NCBI GenBank assembly: GCA_051871515.1
Contig: JBJECY010000117.1
Location: 1 to 5,857, forward strand
Length of the DNA: 5,857 bases
From: SFTJ01 sp051871515
GTDB lineage: Bacteria > Bacteroidota > Bacteroidia > Bacteroidales > Muribaculaceae
Direction: 5' to 3'
Part shown: positions 1-5,515 of the stretch, one piece after another
How positions within the stretch are numbered: position 1 is the stretch's first letter
Layout: each line of letters opens with the position of its first letter
Notes under the pieces: generated by a model
Told to the model about the DNA's origin: nothing
The model's database searches: none
Seen by the model: the letters and a program-made list of their open reading frames with translations, nothing else
Position numbers and translations under genes: made by a program

Positions 1-949
1 AAGTGATAATCACTTGGTTGCCGGTGGTCTCGCCCAGGCTCACGTTGCGCGTGTAGGCGCGATGCTCGGTCAAGTCGGCAACATAAACGTAAGGGCGTCC
101 TTCGGGCGTGTGCATTAGGCATGTGCCGGGGATAGCAATGCATTTGCCTGCCGCAGGCTTTGAGAAAGTGACCTGTGCAATCATGCCCGGGCGAATGGCA
201 TAGTCGCTGTTGTCAACAGTGAGTTTCACGGTGAATGCCCGTGTGGTGGGGTCGGCAACGCCGCCAATCTCGCTCACGCGTGCCGTGGTGCTTCTGCCAA
301 TGGCGTCAATGTTGATTATTGCGTTGCTGCCAATGCTGATGTGCTGCAAGGCGTTTTCAGGAATATAGGCGCACACATTGACCGATGAGATATCGGCAAT
401 CACAGCCACCGGCGTGCCCGAGTTGACTATCTCGCCCACTTCGGCGCAGCGGTTGAGTATGATGCCTGTCATCTCGCTGTAGAGATGAGTGTCGCTGAGG
501 TCTTTCTCACGCAGTTGCAGCTGGGCTTTGGCACCCTCAAGCGCAAACTGGCATTTCTTAAAATCGCTCTCGCTCACGCTTTGGCTCTCGTAGAGCATTT
601 TCACACGGTTAAACTCGTCCTGAGCCTGATTAACCTGCACTTGTGCCAGTTGGCGCGCAATGGAATAGTTGGTTGGCTCAATGGTGGCAATCAACTGACC
701 TTTTTTCACTGTCTCGCCCTCTGAATAATTCAATGACGAGATGCGTCCTGCCACCAGAAAAGCCATCTTGGCGGTGGTTCGGCCCTCAATGTTGCCGCTC
801 ACGGTGAACTGGCCCTCAACGGTGGTGAGTTGCACCTTCATGGTGGTTACAGGCACCTGTGTGCTTGATGCCGTTGGGGCAGGTTGCGGTGCGCCGCAAG
901 CGCTCAATGCCGCAAGCGCAATGCATGCTATTTTACTGATTGGTTTCAT
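1..949 (-). CDS. RND efflux periplasmic adaptor subunit, lipoprotein (partial, C-terminus beyond the left edge)
   Basis: This is the membrane-fusion (adaptor) protein of a tripartite RND-type exporter, AcrA/HlyD family. Such proteins link an inner-membrane pump to an outer-membrane channel. The 316 visible residues begin with a lipoprotein signal peptide (KIACIALAALSAC, lipobox LSAC, lipidated Cys18), so the protein should be anchored to a membrane facing the periplasm. Residues about 58-92 (GRISSLNYSEGETVKKGQL) form the first half of the barrel-sandwich (lipoyl-like) domain. Residues about 95-152 are a helical hairpin rich in Gln, Glu and Lys. Residues about 153-187 (GIILNRCAEVGEIVNSGTPV) are the second lipoyl half, and a beta-barrel domain follows. 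The start ATG is set by the signal peptide. The reading frame is intact to the window edge. The pump and channel genes would be expected further left. The substrate cannot be read from the sequence. Divergent transcription from an AraC-type gene suggests local regulation. Confidence 0.92.
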   Translation of the reverse strand, partial: MKPISKIACIALAALSACGAPQPAPTASSTQVPVTTMKVQLTTVEGQFTVSGNIEGRTTAKMAFLVAGRISSLNYSEGETVKKGQLIATIEPTNYSIARQLAQVQVNQAQDEFNRVKMLYESQSVSESDFKKCQFALEGAKAQLQLREKDLSDTHLYSEMTGIILNRCAEVGEIVNSGTPVAVIADISSVNVCAYIPENALQHISIGSNAIINIDAIGRSTTARVSEIGGVADPTTRAFTVKLTVDNSDYAIRPGMIAQVTFSKPAAGKCIAIPGTCLMHTPEGRPYVYVADLTEHRAYTRNVSLGETTGNQVIIT

Positions 950-983
950 GTTTTGTGAATTACTTGCTATGTTCAATATCAAT

Positions 984-1010
984 GCCGCACTGCTTGGCTT
1001 GCCGTGCGGC
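984..1010. promoter_or_regulatory. Hairpin in the efflux-gene leader; terminator-like on the plus strand
   Basis: GCCGCAC at 984-990 pairs perfectly with GTGCGGC at 1004-1010. On the plus strand the stem is followed by TGTTTTTT (1011-1018), as in a rho-independent terminator, but no plus-strand gene ends here. On the minus strand the stem lies just after the predicted transcription start of the efflux gene, so it would form at the very 5' end of that mRNA. There it could protect the transcript or stop antisense transcription. Which role applies is inference. Confidence 0.5.
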
Positions 1011-1023
1011 TGTTTTTTATTGA

Positions 1024-1052
1024 CAAAGTTATTGGTAAGCTTATGGCACAAA
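1024..1052 (-). promoter_or_regulatory. Candidate Bacteroidota-type promoter of the efflux adaptor gene
   Basis: Read on the minus strand, TAACTTTG (1031-1024) is an exact match to the TAnnTTTG -7 consensus. TTTG (1052-1049) lies 17 bases upstream as the -33 element, slightly closer than usual. The predicted start near 1017-1020 gives a leader of about 70 bases that opens with the 984-1010 hairpin. Confidence 0.55.
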
Positions 1053-1070
1053 AAGAGCAATTGCGATGTG

Positions 1071-1084
1071 ATATTGTGCAATAT
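1071..1084. promoter_or_regulatory. 14-base dyad, possible operator
   Basis: ATATTG and CAATAT form a perfect 6+6 inverted repeat around a central TG. It sits about 20 bases upstream of the -33 element of the efflux promoter, where an activator could bind. The core GTGCAAT recurs at 1190-1196, close to the regulator start. No binding protein can be assigned from sequence alone. Confidence 0.3.
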
Positions 1085-1126
1085 GTTCGATTTTTTGAAC
1101 TATTGATGCTGATGATGGGCAATAAG

Positions 1127-1158
1127 TTTGTCAATCCCGCGAATTGTGCGTTAATTTG
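1127..1158 (+). promoter_or_regulatory. Candidate promoter of the AraC-family gene
   Basis: TTTG at 1127-1130 and TTAATTTG at 1151-1158 are separated by 20 bases, the spacing expected for the Bacteroidota -33/-7 promoter. The -7 element has one mismatch to TAnnTTTG. The predicted start near 1163-1165 gives a leader of about 50 bases. A competing exact -7 match, TAAGTTTG at 1123-1130, overlaps the -33 element but lacks a properly spaced partner. Confidence 0.45.
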
Positions 1159-1178
1159 CTTATGAAAAAGCGCGAATT
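1138..1178. repeat. Direct repeat CGCGAATT x2 with 33-base period, candidate regulator operator
   Basis: CGCGAATT occurs at 1138-1145 and again at 1171-1178, in the same orientation. Each copy is followed 5-6 bases later by TTAAT. The 33-base period is about three helical turns, so both copies face the same side of the DNA. One copy lies between the -33 and -7 elements of the regulator promoter and the other just past the predicted start. AraC-family proteins commonly bind direct repeats, so autorepression is a reasonable inference. Confidence 0.4.
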
Positions 1179-1187
1179 AGTTCATTA

Positions 1188-1220
1188 ATGTGCAATTCAG
1201 TACAAAGCAATGTGTTATGA
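1188..1220 (+). CDS. Possible 10-codon upstream ORF coupled to the AraC-family gene
   Basis: An ATG at 1188 opens a frame encoding MCNSVQSNVL. Its TGA stop (1218-1220) overlaps the regulator's ATG (1217-1219) as ATGA. It lies within the predicted leader, so it could couple translation into the regulator. There is no recognisable ribosome-binding site or homology, and chance is a real alternative. Confidence 0.2.
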   Translation: MCNSVQSNVL

Positions 1221-2056
1221 AAGTTGACTTATATGATGTGAATAGTGACAACATATCAGATGTGAAGATGCTGGTTGATGTCAGTCAAAACGGATTTATA
1301 CTGTGCACCAACGGATGCATCAAGGTTGAGATGGAAGAAAAGACCTACACCCTTGAGCGTAACGACTTGTTTGTTCTGCCGGCGTTTGCCATCACTGATG
1401 TTAAGTGGGTTAGCGATGATATGCGCGGCTTGGTGGGTATGGCTGATTTTGACTTTGTGCTCGATATGCTTGAACAAGCCACCGATACGCTGGTGACAAT
1501 ACACATACGTTTTAATCCCTATGTCCATGTGAGCGAGAGCCGTTGCAAGCGTCTGCTGCAAGTGGTTGAAATGTTGCGTCTGCGTTCGCAGCAGGTCACC
1601 AAGTTTGCCTCGGTGATAATGTCGAATTACATCAATATAATGTGCTATGAGGTGGTTGAGGCGTTTGTTGAGGCTGCCGATTTTTTGCATCATGGGGCAT
1701 CGCAAACACGCAAGGACAAGATATTCCAGGCGTTTATCGGCGATTTGTATCGCAATGCGTGCACTTGCCGCGACGTGCGTTTTTACGCCGACAGGCAATG
1801 CCTCACTCCGCGCTATTTTGCCACCATCGTGCGCCTGCGTTCGGGGATTACTCCGCTGCAATGGATTGCCATGTTTGTGGTGAATGAGGCTAAACGCAAA
1901 TTGCGCAACCCCAAAACGAGCATCAAAGAGGTTGCCGAGCATCTGTGTTTTGCTGACCAGAGCCTGTTTTGCCGATACTTCAAGAAACACGCCGGCATCA
2001 CTCCCGGCGATTATCGCCGGCACCGTGTTATGCTCTTGTATGAGAGCAAGGCGTGA
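1217..2056 (+). CDS. AraC-family transcriptional regulator
   Basis: This is a DNA-binding regulator of 279 residues with the usual AraC-family architecture. The N-terminal half (about residues 22-60, including QNGFILCTNGCIKVEMEEK and NDLFVLPAFA) resembles the cupin-like sensing domain. The C-terminal quarter has two helix-turn-helix units: one at about residues 185-211 (FYADRQCLTPRYFATIVRLR) and one at about 234-268 (SIKEVAEHLCFADQSLFCRY, then FKKHAGITPGDYRR). The second matches the conserved AraC signature. The ATG at 1217 is preferred over an in-frame GTG at 1190 that would add nine residues (MQFSTKQCV) of no recognisable domain. The gene is divergent from the efflux adaptor gene and is probably its regulator and its own. 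The ligand is unknown. No clear intrinsic terminator follows: a T8 run at 2065-2072 lacks an adjacent stem. Confidence 0.9.
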   Translation: MKVDLYDVNSDNISDVKMLVDVSQNGFILCTNGCIKVEMEEKTYTLERNDLFVLPAFAITDVKWVSDDMRGLVGMADFDFVLDMLEQATDTLVTIHIRFNPYVHVSESRCKRLLQVVEMLRLRSQQVTKFASVIMSNYINIMCYEVVEAFVEAADFLHHGASQTRKDKIFQAFIGDLYRNACTCRDVRFYADRQCLTPRYFATIVRLRSGITPLQWIAMFVVNEAKRKLRNPKTSIKEVAEHLCFADQSLFCRYFKKHAGITPGDYRRHRVMLLYESKA

Positions 2057-2105
2057 AAATATCGTTTTTTTTGTTGCTGTGGCGTGATAATTCGCCGAAT
2101 TTAGA

Positions 2106-2113
2106 TATATTTG
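2106..2113 (+). promoter_or_regulatory. Candidate -7 element upstream of argH
   Basis: TATATTTG matches the TAnnTTTG consensus exactly. The -33 position has only a weak GTG. The predicted start near 2118-2121 would give argH a leader of about 100 bases. No better promoter was seen between the regulator and argH. Confidence 0.45.
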
Positions 2114-2124
2114 CATAACGTAGG

Positions 2125-2172
2125 GCCGTGGCGCTGTTGTCGTCCCTGTGATGGCACGGTGTTGACCACGGC
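2125..2172 (+). promoter_or_regulatory. Structured argH leader with two competing stems
   Basis: GCCGTGG (2125-2131) pairs perfectly with CCACGGC (2166-2172). The same left arm (CCGTG, 2126-2130) can instead pair with CACGG at 2155-2159, so the two stems exclude each other. A tiny frame at 2151-2165 reads Met-Ala-Arg-Cys-stop, and its arginine codon falls within the alternative right arm. A T-rich stretch (TTGTTTTTT, 2190-2198) follows before the argH start. A regulatory switch is only inference; no known riboswitch class was recognised. Confidence 0.3.
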
Positions 2173-2218
2173 TGTGTAATATGCAATTATTGTTTTTTAA
2201 GGTAAAAAATAGGAAACT

Positions 2219-3559
2219 ATGGCATCAAAACTTTGGGAAAAATCGGTGACGGTGAACCACGATGTGGAGCGATACACTGTGGGACGTGACCGAGAAATGG
2301 ATATGTACCTGGCGCGATACGATGTGCTGGGCTCGTTGGCTCACATCACAATGCTTGAAAGCATTGGGCTGCTCACTGCCCAAGAGCTGCAAGTGCTCAC
2401 CGCCGAGTTGCGCAACATCTATGCTGAGATTGAGGCAGGGCGGTTTGAGATTGAAGAGGGCATTGAGGATGTTCACAGCGAGGTTGAATTGCTGCTTACC
2501 AAACGTCTTGGCGACGTGGGCAAGAAGATACACTCGGGCCGCAGCCGTAACGACCAGGTGCTGGTTGACTTGCGTTTGTTCATACGCAGCGCCATTGAGG
2601 AGCTTGTGCATCATGTGGCTATGCTGTTCAACACCTTGGTGGCTCAGAGCAATCGCTATAAAGATGTGTTGATGCCCGGTTACACCCATTTGCAGGTGGC
2701 TATGCCATCGTCGTTTGGATTGTGGTTTGGCGCTTATGCCGAGAGCCTTGCCGATGACTTGCGCCTTTTGCTTGCCGCCTACGAGGTGAACAACCGCAAC
2801 CCGTTGGGGTCGGCTGCCGGCTATGGCTCGTCGTTTCCGCTCAACCGCACCATGACCACCGGACTATTGGGCTTTGCTTCGCCTGCCTATAATGTGGTGT
2901 ATGCACAAATGGGTCGCGGTAAGACCGAGCGCATTGTGAGCCAAGCAATTGCCAATATTGCTGCCACCATTGGCAAACTGGCGTTTGATGCCTGCATGTT
3001 TAATTCGCAGAATTTTGGCTTCATCAAGCTTGCCGACGAGTACACCACAGGTTCGTCGATTATGCCTCATAAGAAGAATCCTGATGTGTTTGAGCTCACT
3101 CGCGCCAAGTGCAACAAGTTGCAGTCGCTGCCCATGCAGATGACTCTCATCACCAACAACCTGCCTTCAGGTTACTTCCGCGACTTGCAGCTCACCAAAG
3201 AGGAATTTCTTCCTGCCTTTGGCGAAATCAACGACGTGATTGACATGGTGAATGCCATGATGGAGAAGATTAAGGTGAATGAACATATTCTTGATGATAG
3301 CCGCTACGACCTGATGTTCTCAGTTGAAGAGGTGAATCGCCTGGCTGCTGAGGGTATGCCATTCCGCGACGCATATAAAAAGGTGGGACTCGACATTGAG
3401 GCAGGCTGCTTCACTCCGGTGAAAGAGGTGCATCACACCCATGAAGGGTCAATTGGCAATTTGTGTAACGACCGCATTCAACAGCTTTTCAACCACACCC
3501 TCAGCCAATTTGACTTCGACACCTATCACCGCGCTTTCAATAGTCTGTTGGGACGTTAA
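2219..3559 (+). CDS. argH: Argininosuccinate lyase
   Basis: This enzyme catalyses the last step of arginine biosynthesis in the cytoplasm, splitting argininosuccinate into arginine and fumarate. At 446 residues it is full length for the family. It belongs to the fumarase/aspartase superfamily and acts as a homotetramer, with active sites built from several subunits. Visible signatures are the substrate-binding HSGRSRNDQ at 105-113, GYTHLQ at 154-159 with the conserved His157, and the mobile catalytic loop GSSIMPHKKNPD at 278-289, whose serines include the expected catalytic base and whose Lys and Asn bind substrate. The ATG at 2219 follows a weak purine-rich AGGAAA. No other arginine gene is in the window, so argH is separated from argG and the rest of the pathway. 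It is first in a probable operon with the reductase gene that starts 52 bases downstream, with no promoter visible between them. Confidence 0.97.
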   Translation: MASKLWEKSVTVNHDVERYTVGRDREMDMYLARYDVLGSLAHITMLESIGLLTAQELQVLTAELRNIYAEIEAGRFEIEEGIEDVHSEVELLLTKRLGDVGKKIHSGRSRNDQVLVDLRLFIRSAIEELVHHVAMLFNTLVAQSNRYKDVLMPGYTHLQVAMPSSFGLWFGAYAESLADDLRLLLAAYEVNNRNPLGSAAGYGSSFPLNRTMTTGLLGFASPAYNVVYAQMGRGKTERIVSQAIANIAATIGKLAFDACMFNSQNFGFIKLADEYTTGSSIMPHKKNPDVFELTRAKCNKLQSLPMQMTLITNNLPSGYFRDLQLTKEEFLPAFGEINDVIDMVNAMMEKIKVNEHILDDSRYDLMFSVEEVNRLAAEGMPFRDAYKKVGLDIEAGCFTPVKEVHHTHEGSIGNLCNDRIQQLFNHTLSQFDFDTYHRAFNSLLGR

Positions 3560-3611
3560 GGTGAAATAAATAACAGCAAAGCATTAATTGACACTCACAT
3601 CATAGAACACT

Positions 3612-4619
3612 ATGAATTACAAAAAAGAATATCACGCATCGGCCAATCGCTATGACGAGGGCATGATGAACTATCGCACTTGCGGCCGTTCGGGCATACG
3701 CTTGCCCGAGTTGTCGCTTGGCTTCTGGTGGAACTTTGGCGGAGTGAACGTCTATGAGGATTCGCTTGCCAAGATGACTTATGCCTTTGACCACGGCATC
3801 ACTTGCTTTGACCTTGCCAATAACTACGGTCCGCCATTTGGCAGTGCCGAGGAGACCTTTGGGCGAATGTATAGCGATAACTTCCGCTCTCACCGCCACG
3901 AAATGATAATCACCACCAAGGCAGGATATCACATGTGGGAAGGCCCTTATGGCGCCAATTCAAGTCGCAAAATGCTCATCACCAGCCTCAACGAGAGCTT
4001 GCAGCGCATGCGCCTTGACTATGTTGACATTTTCTATTCTCATCGTTACGATGGCTTCACACCTGTTGAAGAAACCATGCAGGCGCTTGTTGACATTGTG
4101 CGCAGCGGCAAGGCATTGTATGTGGGCCTATCAAATTATCCTATCGACGTGCTTGCTCAGTCAGTGGCTTATCTTAAGGCCCGCGATGTGAATCCGCTCA
4201 TATATCAAGGCAAATACAACATGCTGGTGCGCGATGCCGAGCAACGTCACTTGGAGTGGTGCAAGGAACAGGGCATGGGCTTCACCGCATTCTCGCCGTT
4301 GGCACAAGGCATGCTCACAGGCAAATATCTTGCCGGCATACCAGCCGATTCGCGTGCTGCACTTGGCCACCATCTCAACCCCTCGCAAATCACGCCCGAG
4401 GTGTTGCAACAACTCCAAGCCCTAAACAGCGTGGCTGAGCGCCGCGGGCAGACGTTGGCGCAGATGGCAACGGCATGGTTGTTGCGTCGCACCGATGTGA
4501 CGTCGGTGATAATAGGGCCTCGCACCGTTGAGCAGATGAAGGACACTCTTTGCGCATTGCGCTCGAGTGCCTTCAGCCCCCAAGAAATCAGTGAAATTGA
4601 TAAAATTCTTGCCAAATGA
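3612..4619 (+). CDS. yghZ: Aldo/keto reductase, YghZ type (L-glyceraldehyde 3-phosphate reductase-like)
   Basis: This is a cytoplasmic NADPH-type aldo/keto reductase of 335 residues with a TIM-barrel fold. It closely resembles E. coli YghZ (also called Gpr; AKR14 group) in recalled motifs: YRTCGRSGIRLPELSLGFW, FDLANNYGPPFGSAEE, TTKAGYHMWEGPYG and YVDIFYSHR. The catalytic tetrad is visible as Asp67, Tyr72, Lys103 and His144. The C-terminal part has the cofactor-binding pattern FSPLAQGMLTGKYL (near 230) and SVIIGPRTVEQ (near 300). The ATG at 3612 keeps the N-terminal segment NRYDEGMMNYR, which aligns with the YghZ start. Met18 and Met19 are alternatives. YghZ reduces L-glyceraldehyde 3-phosphate and methylglyoxal, so detoxification is likely, but the substrate here is inferred from family only. 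The stop codon overlaps the next start as ATGA, implying translational coupling. Confidence 0.92.
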   Translation: MNYKKEYHASANRYDEGMMNYRTCGRSGIRLPELSLGFWWNFGGVNVYEDSLAKMTYAFDHGITCFDLANNYGPPFGSAEETFGRMYSDNFRSHRHEMIITTKAGYHMWEGPYGANSSRKMLITSLNESLQRMRLDYVDIFYSHRYDGFTPVEETMQALVDIVRSGKALYVGLSNYPIDVLAQSVAYLKARDVNPLIYQGKYNMLVRDAEQRHLEWCKEQGMGFTAFSPLAQGMLTGKYLAGIPADSRAALGHHLNPSQITPEVLQQLQALNSVAERRGQTLAQMATAWLLRRTDVTSVIIGPRTVEQMKDTLCALRSSAFSPQEISEIDKILAK

Positions 4620-5116
4620 AGACGTTGCGAACAATTGCGGTCTGGGTGATGCTTATTGCCATAGCATCATGCCACAGCCTTGACGACGACCGCATATCAG
4701 GCACTTGCCGCATCGATTTGACGATGAGTGGCACATGGAGCGTCTATGGCGTGCATGCCGTGGGCGACTATAAATATTTCATCAAAGAGAAGCATCAACC
4801 CTCAAATTTTGCTTTCACAGCTACCACCTACACCGGCAACGGGGGAGTGCTGCTGATTGGAACCACCGGCACAGGCACCGGAGGCGTTATCCCCATGGCT
4901 TATGAGATGGCTTGCCCCAATTGCCGCAAGCACTCCACGCTCATTGAGATGGATGCTGCCTCGCTCGAGGCATATTGCCCGGTGTGCTCCTCGCGATATA
5001 ATGTGCTGTTGGGCGGAGGGCAGCCTGTGAGTGGTCCGGCGCAAAGCAAACATTACGCTTTGCATCGCTACAAGGCAACACCCTCAGCAAGTGGCGGATA
5101 TATGATTTCTAATTGA
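4616..5116 (+). CDS. Small lipoprotein with a Rieske-like domain bearing four cysteines
   Basis: This protein of 166 residues begins with a lipoprotein signal peptide (TIAVWVMLIAIASC, lipidated Cys19), so it should be exported and membrane-anchored. The middle is rich in Gly and Thr (74-90). The C-terminal half has CPNC at 100-103 and CPVCSSRYN at 121-129, followed by GGGQPVSGPAQSKHYALHRY (133-152). That last stretch resembles the end of Rieske domains (CPCHGSxFD, then GxVxxGPA and a final LxxY). Here cysteines stand where Rieske proteins have the two histidine ligands, so the site could hold an all-cysteine iron-sulfur cluster, iron or zinc. A zinc-ribbon-like knuckle pair is the main alternative. 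The gene starts inside the reductase stop codon and is probably last in the argH operon. Its function is unknown. Confidence 0.8.
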   Translation: MKTLRTIAVWVMLIAIASCHSLDDDRISGTCRIDLTMSGTWSVYGVHAVGDYKYFIKEKHQPSNFAFTATTYTGNGGVLLIGTTGTGTGGVIPMAYEMACPNCRKHSTLIEMDAASLEAYCPVCSSRYNVLLGGGQPVSGPAQSKHYALHRYKATPSASGGYMISN

Positions 5117-5119
5117 TGC

Positions 5120-5147
5120 GCAAACAAGTTTTGTTGCAATTTTATTT
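5120..5147 (+). terminator. Weak candidate terminator of the argH operon
   Basis: GCAA-A-CAA (5120-5127) can pair with TTGTTGC (5131-5137), leaving one bulged A and a three-base loop, and AATTTTATTT follows. The stem is AT-rich and weak. It lies four bases after the lipoprotein stop. Read-through to the tRNA terminator at 5321-5360 is possible. Confidence 0.25.
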
Positions 5148-5158
5148 GCCAAATTGCT

Positions 5159-5198
5159 GCAAATAATTTGCAAAACACCAAATAAGGTGTTAACTTTG
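5159..5198 (+). promoter_or_regulatory. Promoter of the tRNA-Leu gene with embedded dyads
   Basis: TTTG at 5167-5170 and TAACTTTG at 5191-5198 are separated by 20 bases, an excellent match to the Bacteroidota housekeeping promoter. The predicted start near 5203-5205 is about 20 bases before the mature tRNA. The -33 box lies inside a perfect palindrome, GCAAAT-A-ATTTGC (5159-5171). A second dyad, AACACC/GGTGTT (5174-5179 and 5186-5191), fills the spacer. Confidence 0.75.
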
Positions 5199-5222
5199 CA
5201 GCGCTTTATATCAACCGAGGTC

Positions 5223-5307
5223 GCCCGGATGGTGGAATCGGTAGACACGAGGGACTTAAAATCCCTTGGCTATTGCAGCTGTGCGGGTTCAAGTCCCGCT
5301 CCGGGTA
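5223..5307 (+). tRNA. tRNA-Leu (anticodon UAA)
   Basis: The 85-base gene folds as a class II tRNA. The acceptor arm is GCCCGGA (5223-5229) with TCCGGGT (5300-5306), leaving a G-U pair at position 1:72. The anticodon stem AGGGA/TCCCT encloses the loop CTTAAAA, giving anticodon TAA for leucine UUA codons. A long variable arm contains GCT/AGC, and the T arm is GCGGG-TTCAAGT-CCCGC. The discriminator base A at 5307 fits leucine. CCA is not encoded: the next bases are CAA, so the end must be added by tRNA nucleotidyltransferase. Confidence 0.97.
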
Positions 5308-5331
5308 CAATAAATATGATAAAATCCCTTG
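5257..5331 (+). repeat. 12-base direct repeat linking the tRNA anticodon arm to the terminator
   Basis: TAAAATCCCTTG occurs in the tRNA at 5257-5268 (part of the anticodon loop and the stem 3' side) and again at 5320-5331, in the left arm of the terminator. The copies are 63 bases apart and in the same orientation. A partial duplication or an old attachment-site remnant are possible explanations. Confidence 0.5.
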
Positions 5332-5360
5332 TAAGTCAATCGCTTGCAAGGGATTTTTTT
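5321..5360 (+). terminator. Strong rho-independent terminator of tRNA-Leu
   Basis: The arms at 5321-5335 and 5343-5357 form a 15-bp stem with a single G-U pair and a 7-base loop (TCAATCG). The right arm runs into a run of seven T (5354-5360). It begins 14 bases after the tRNA and should also stop any read-through from the argH operon. Confidence 0.9.
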
Positions 5361-5379
5361 GTATCTTAGGGGGTACTTT

Positions 5380-5453
5380 ATAGCATACATGTGTACATTT
5401 TGCTATGCGTGTGGGGCTAATGGAATTACCCCATAATGTGGCACATAAACCAC
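5380..5453. repeat. Run of three small inverted repeats in a gene-free stretch
   Basis: Between the tRNA terminator and the minus-strand remnant lie ATAGCA/TGCTAT (5380-5385 and 5401-5406, enclosing the smaller dyad ATGT/ACAT), TGGGG/CCCCA (5412-5416 and 5429-5433), and GTGG/CCAC (5438-5441 and 5450-5453). Each is short and could arise by chance. Together with the larger hairpin that follows they make this stretch unusually rich in dyads. No coding gene is supported here. Confidence 0.35.
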
Positions 5454-5490
5454 AAGCCGCAGTTGCATCTAAAAGAGCAACTGCGGCTTG
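5453..5490 (-). terminator. 14-bp perfect hairpin after the minus-strand remnant
   Basis: The arm at 5453-5466 (CAAGCCGCAGTTGC) pairs perfectly with 5477-5490 around a 10-base loop. It lies 25 bases past the stop codon of the minus-strand remnant, the usual place for a terminator. Neither side is followed by a strong T run, so it may instead be an mRNA 3'-end stabiliser or a bidirectional terminator. Confidence 0.5.
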
Positions 5491-5515
5491 ATTATGGTTG
5501 TGAGGCTGTGATGCG

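Noticed and set aside
485..1106. Two plus-strand open frames opposite the efflux adaptor gene
   Set aside because: They lie antisense to a well-supported lipoprotein adaptor with signal peptide and lipoyl motifs, and they show no family resemblance.
2004..2020. Perfect hairpin CCGGCG-ATTAT-CGCCGG
   Set aside because: It lies within the conserved end of the AraC-family helix-turn-helix domain and has no T run, so codon content explains it.
2031..2072. Stem TGCTCT/AGAGCA and a T8 run at the end of the AraC-family gene as a terminator
   Set aside because: The stem lies inside the coding region and ends 16 bases before the T run, too far for an intrinsic terminator.
1256..2116. 286-codon open frame on the minus strand opposite the AraC-family gene
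   Set aside because: It is antisense to a gene with clear domains, its translation shows no recognisable domain and is rich in His and Gln, as expected from a shadow frame.
5154..5369. 71-codon plus-strand frame containing MVESVDTRDLKSLGYCSCAG
   Set aside because: This is the translation of the tRNA-Leu gene, a common false protein call.
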